DNA of 64,000 nucleotides. It comes from Aselliscus stoliczkanus (lineage: Eukaryota > Chordata > Mammalia > Chiroptera > Hipposideridae). Below are positions 60,331 to 64,000 of the stretch, piece by piece. A program made the position numbers and the translations under genes. Below the pieces are notes generated by a model that ran no database searches, was not told the origin of the DNA, and saw nothing but the letters and a program-made list of their open reading frames with translations. Each line of letters starts with the position of its first letter. Position 1 is the stretch's first letter. Location: NCBI GenBank assembly GCA_033961575.1, contig CM066731.1:128767001-128831000 (forward strand). Reading direction: 5' to 3'.

Positions 60331-61091
60331 GCATTGTTTTGGCCCTCAGAATGCCTGAAATGAAACTCCTTTGACACTGTATCTTATGTTTCTTACTCAC
60401 ACCACTTTTCAAAGGTCTGGTGCTAGGACCCTTAGCGCTGCATGTCCTCAGAGCAGGGCTGTCATTCAGAAGCCCAGGAAGCCATCGTGTTGTTCAGTCA
60501 CGTGCACTTTGCTCTGCTGAAATTTACATTCATTTCACTGCCCTGATGCTAAACTCCGCTTCACTACAGCAGCGGCTGCAACTTGAAATCTCCTTTCTAG
60601 GTTCTGCTTCTTTCCCCTGATGGTGACTCAGGTCATTGAACAAATAAATCATTAGATGAAGAAGGGAAGCAGGTCCCAAATGGAATGGAATGCACGGGAC
60701 TGAGGTCAGTGGCTAAGTGTGGCTTGAGTTTGCAACTGAGACTCTAATGCATTTCAATTCAGTTTTAATGGATTTTTATTCTACATCTACCTTCTGAATC
60801 AAAAATGTCCTTTGCCAAGTAATGACTTTACCTTGCCTTCAGTTCCTCCTACAAAATGGAAATAGTATTGATTTATAAAATATTGTGATATCTCAGGGCA
60901 GCCAAACATCTTGGAACTACTGTAAAAGCTCATATATCTATGATGTTGACAGAAACCACACTACTAATTACTTTTAAAATCCAGTTACTTGACCATTAAT
61001 TAAAGTTCTTTGAAATGGTCCCTAACTATTGATTTTTCTATTAAGACTCATTCTGCAGCCTGAAGAATAGAACTATAGATGTCTCCTTGAA

Positions 61092-61094
<3 letters not shown>

Positions 61095-61174
<80 letters not shown>
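61095..61174. repeat. (TA)n(GA)n compound microsatellite
   Basis: About 25 TA units followed by 15 GA units. Confidence 0.97.
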
Positions 61175-61177
<3 letters not shown>

Positions 61178-62825
61178 TAAACCTGAAAATTAAGACAAGA
61201 GAAAAGAAGGCGAAAAGAATGAGACTAGCTAAGTAGATAAATGCATTGACCATTACAAAGGGAATGGCCCAAAACAGTCATTAACACCCTGAAGATAGAA
61301 TGTATTATAAAATAAAAGCACTTCTCTTATGTTTCAGCACCGAAAATGAAGTATTTCTGATTAGAGCAAAGGGTATAAACTTTAGCAACAATAAATGGTG
61401 ACCAGCTTTCCAACACTAGGAGTTAAACGTCAAAATGGAATAGGGAACTTTGGCTTCTGACCAGGAAGCAGGGACTGGATCTACCTTCGTGCTTTAGACA
61501 ACTAAAAAATAAGCAACATGCATGAAACAATGGTTCTCAGGCATTGCAGAACATCCCTGAGAGAAGGCAAATGAAAGAGTTGAGTTTACAAATGCATCAG
61601 CTTATTGCCTGGAAGGTAATTTCCAAACCCATACTCAGGTAGGTGGAGCCCAAACAATGCCTCAGGTCTTGCTGAGTTGAGGGGACAGAGATTGACTCAG
61701 GGAAGGCCAAACACTTAGAATTTCTAGGGCAGCGTACTAGAGACAGATCCAGAGATGTAGGGAGGTGCTTTGGCTGCCTCCAGATCTGCTGAGTGTGAAA
61801 GGAGGCTGGGCTGCCCAAGGGTAGGAAAAGCACTCCTAGCAAAGAATAGAAGGAACAGAAAAATAACATCTATCTATGCTGTGAAACCTACTTTCTAAAA
61901 TGACATGGGACCTTTCTCCAGTTATAACTGGAGACCTCACTACCTAGTCCAGTCGTCACATGAGTCAGATCAGTGTCGAACACCTACCCTGAGTCCAGGC
62001 ACAACAAGTGTCTGTGCCACCCATAGGATATCTTTGCACAGTCCAAAACATTTAAGCATTCTGGAAGACTACGCCTGGGGCAGGGGAGGGAGGAAGGAGC
62101 TCCTGAACCACACTCTAGAGCCAGATATGGGCATGGTGGGGCTTCTGGGGCCAAGTGGACACACCTTTACTCAATGCATGGCTTGGAGCTCAAGTAAAGA
62201 AATTTTACTGTAGTAAAAGTTGGCTGTAGTAGCTACAGTTGTTATTGCTTGGTTTTCAAAGGGGAGACTCATTTGCCCTTCTCATAGCCATAGCCTTTGG
62301 GCTACTGCTGGAAGACCTTGGATTATTTTTGATCATGGGTTTGCATAGTCCCATAGCAACCATCACAAACCCTGGATAAATATCACTGTTCAGATTTAGA
62401 CTGCCTTCTGGAAAGAAAATTCTCTAAACCCAAACTTACCAAATCTACACTTTTAAATACATCTAACATTGAACAACAATAAAAAACAGATATAGAATAA
62501 TTTAAACCATATTCCACTATTTCATTGTTCCTCAAATTGAATGTCTCTACTTTTCAAGGAGATTATGAATATGGAAGACAGAAAACTAGGCTTAACACAT
62601 TTGCAAAAATCTTCATGTCTCTCTGTCAAAATGTGAGCCCTGCCTTAATTTCTTCCTGGCCAATATCTATTCTACCATCTCCCTTTTGTCTTCTAATCCC
62701 TATCCTTTTCCCACTGCATTCTCTTTCTGTTTTTCAAGGTCCTTCTGTCTCCTCATTCCCACCCAACTCTAAGCTTACACTGATACACTCACTAAATGTG
62801 CTCATAAAAACGACTAGCCCTAGCA

Positions 62826-63075
62826 AAATGGTGAAGAACATGGGTTCTAGGGTTCATGCACTTGGATTCAAATTCTGGATCTGCCACTAACTGGCTGCGT
62901 GACCTTTTGCAAGTTACTTAACTTCTCTGTATCTCAGTTACTTGTAAAGGAGAACATTAATAGTATGTGCCTTGTAGAGTTGCTGTGAGAAAACTAATGA
63001 GATAATGCTCTTAAAGCTCTTAGCACAGTGCCTGCCCCATGTTGGGCTCTCAGTAAATGTGAGCTATTATTATAA
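62826..63075 (+). mobile_element. Nearly complete MIR SINE
   Basis: The core reads attcaaattctggatctgcc, actaactggctgcgtgacct, aagttacttaacttctctgt, gctcttagcacagtgcctg. This is one of the best-preserved MIRs in the window. Confidence 0.88.
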
Positions 63076-63550
63076 TTAACAATGTCACCTTTTATTTGGG
63101 GTTTTTGCTTGGTGAGTCACCACAGTCATATATGAAAGGGAATTCTGGTCCTTATTTATTTATTTATTTTCTGGAAAGAAAATAAGAAACAGGGTAGATT
63201 GAAGACTCATGAATTAAAAGGGAGAAAACCCGATGGAGGTGCCAGGATATGAAAAACATTGAGAACTAAAGATCTATGTCTTCTTTTGTCCTTCCCTTCT
63301 CCCTTCCTCAGAAAGTTATAGAAAGGAAGCTTTAGCATCTTTAGGTCCTCAGGCTCAGAATATGGCCTCACTTCTGAATGAGCAATGCTAAGTTCAAAAT
63401 TACTGTTGACCAAAATTCAATAGATCCTTTTAAGCCATGTCATAGCATTAGAAGCAGATGAAAAAAAAAAATCATGCAACTTATTTTTCAACAGGCTGTG
63501 GAAGCTGTGAAAAAGCTTGTCACACTGAGTTAGAAATAGACTTTACTCAC

Positions 63551-63723
63551 CTGCAGGAGTCTACTTGGCTGATTAAGGCTTGTCCCTTCTGCAAAGCATC
63601 AGCTGTGCAGTCTTTAATTTCTCTGTGTAATGCCTCATGCCTTGCTGCCAACACAGGCAAGCTTAAACCCTCTGATTTAAGGAGCTTAAGGTAAGCTTCA
63701 ACTCTTCCAAGCACATCAAATGC
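63551..63723 (-). CDS. CCDC141: CCDC141 exon, most N-terminal in the window, 57 codons plus two bases
   Basis: This is a 173-base exon that starts in phase 0 and ends with AG, the first two bases of a Ser codon. Window residues are 1-57. It reads [20 protein letters not shown] to [12 protein letters not shown]. This is a spectrin-like helix pair ([10 protein letters not shown], then [12 protein letters not shown]). The donor gtgagt is close to consensus (complement of 63545-63550); the acceptor is ctttggcag. It continues the coiled-coil region encoded upstream, outside the window. Confidence 0.92.
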
Positions 63724-64000
63724 CTGCCAAAGAAAACATATTTTCATTTTCTGCTTTTCTAGTTTAAAATCTACATCAATATCTACATGAACTACTAGAG
63801 ATTAAACCAGGCTAGTCAATTTATTAGTTTAATCAAAACCCTAAACAACAAGTTTAGTCTTGGAAAACAGCTATATAGGTTTAAGGCTCCATTTAGGGCA
63901 AGTGATCATAGCTTAGTTCAACATATATAAGTGTCAACACCGTAAAAGTACCAAACTAGTTTACATTGAGAACATATCTATACAACTAACTCAGTTCTAA
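63724..64000 (-). other. Start of the next upstream CCDC141 intron
   Basis: This is AT-rich sequence after the acceptor of the exon at 63551. I recognise no exon or repeat in it. Confidence 0.7.

Larger units (their letters stand above)
50738..63550 (-). other. CCDC141 intron, 12.8 kb
   Basis: This is the largest intron in the window. It holds a MIR (52380-52550), a G-rich tract (52581-52609), (CT)n(CA)n (54882-54948), an old L1 5'/ORF1-like stretch (about 55230-56010), an L2 3' end (58030-58330), an LTR-like block (58610-59134), a MIR scrap (60190-60330), (TA)n(GA)n (61095-61174) and a MIR (62826-63075). Exon phases on both sides match (AG|C), so no exon need be missing. Positions 50760-52370, 52920-54100 and 56020-58000 are unassigned. 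Confidence 0.75.
957..63723 (-). other. CCDC141: CCDC141 gene span, 16 internal/3' coding exons
   Basis: This is the span of all recognised coding exons of CCDC141 (CAMDI). The family member is a coiled-coil/spectrin-repeat protein reported to associate with DISC1 and myosin II and to act at the centrosome during neuronal migration; it is also expressed in heart. The sequence shows 16 exons with AG acceptors and GT donors. Joined, they give 3233 coding bases, that is 1077 complete codons plus two bases, with no stop and with matching phases at every junction. Ten consecutive exons (20339 to 48908) begin and end in phase 0. The identification rests on recognising the protein, especially the distal rod and the Pro/Ser linker running into an Ig-like fold. 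The N-terminus (a few hundred residues in the known family) is upstream of the window, so no promoter or start codon is visible. Confidence 0.93.

Noticed and set aside
62525..62890. 121-codon plus-strand open frame
   Set aside because: Its 3' part is a MIR element and the rest is pyrimidine-rich intron.
1..64000. A previously undescribed defence or mobile system
   Set aside because: The content is one known mammalian gene plus common repeats. Nothing in either strand suggested an additional multi-gene system.

Overview
The window is nuclear DNA from a placental mammal. It shows large introns, MIR and L2 fossils, L1 3' ends, an MLT1-type LTR, a MER5-like hAT element and abundant (CA)n/(TA)n microsatellites. 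Several young-looking lineage-specific repeats are also present: two tRNA-derived SINE families and two short non-autonomous DNA transposons with terminal inverted repeats. I see no Alu, B1/B2 or carnivore SINE. The SINE heads and mariner-type elements suggest a laurasiatherian, tentatively a yinpterochiropteran bat, but that is recollection of repeat families and has not been tested.

One gene occupies the window. It lies on the minus strand and I identify it as CCDC141 (coiled-coil domain containing 141, also called CAMDI), which neighbours TTN in mammals. I resolved 16 coding exons from 63723 down to 957. All have AG/GT splice sites and their phases join without a break into 1077 complete codons plus two bases. 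The translation is a run of coiled-coil/spectrin-like helices (15 exons, about 790 residues), followed by one large exon that encodes a Pro/Ser-rich linker and the first strands of an Ig-like (I-set) domain. The N-terminal exons lie beyond position 64000. The rest of the Ig domain is either beyond position 1 or replaced by a read-through end at 929-931.

Layout from left to right: 1-956 is downstream intron or 3' sequence; 957-1810 is the large C-terminal exon; a 9.7 kb repeat-rich intron follows. Exons at 11467, 15644, 18782, 20339 and 21263 encode the distal rod. An 8.8 kb intron carries a 5'-inverted L1 and a nested SINE. A compact cluster (30222-36560) holds five exons. Exons at 41087, 46632, 48789 and 50596 are more widely spaced. 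A 12.8 kb intron with L1 and LTR-like debris leads to the exon at 63551.

I found no second protein-coding gene, no RNA gene, no CRISPR array and no prokaryotic-type system. The points worth a second look concern splicing (a tandem acceptor, a UG tract against a donor, an alternative C-terminus) and the history of mobile elements.
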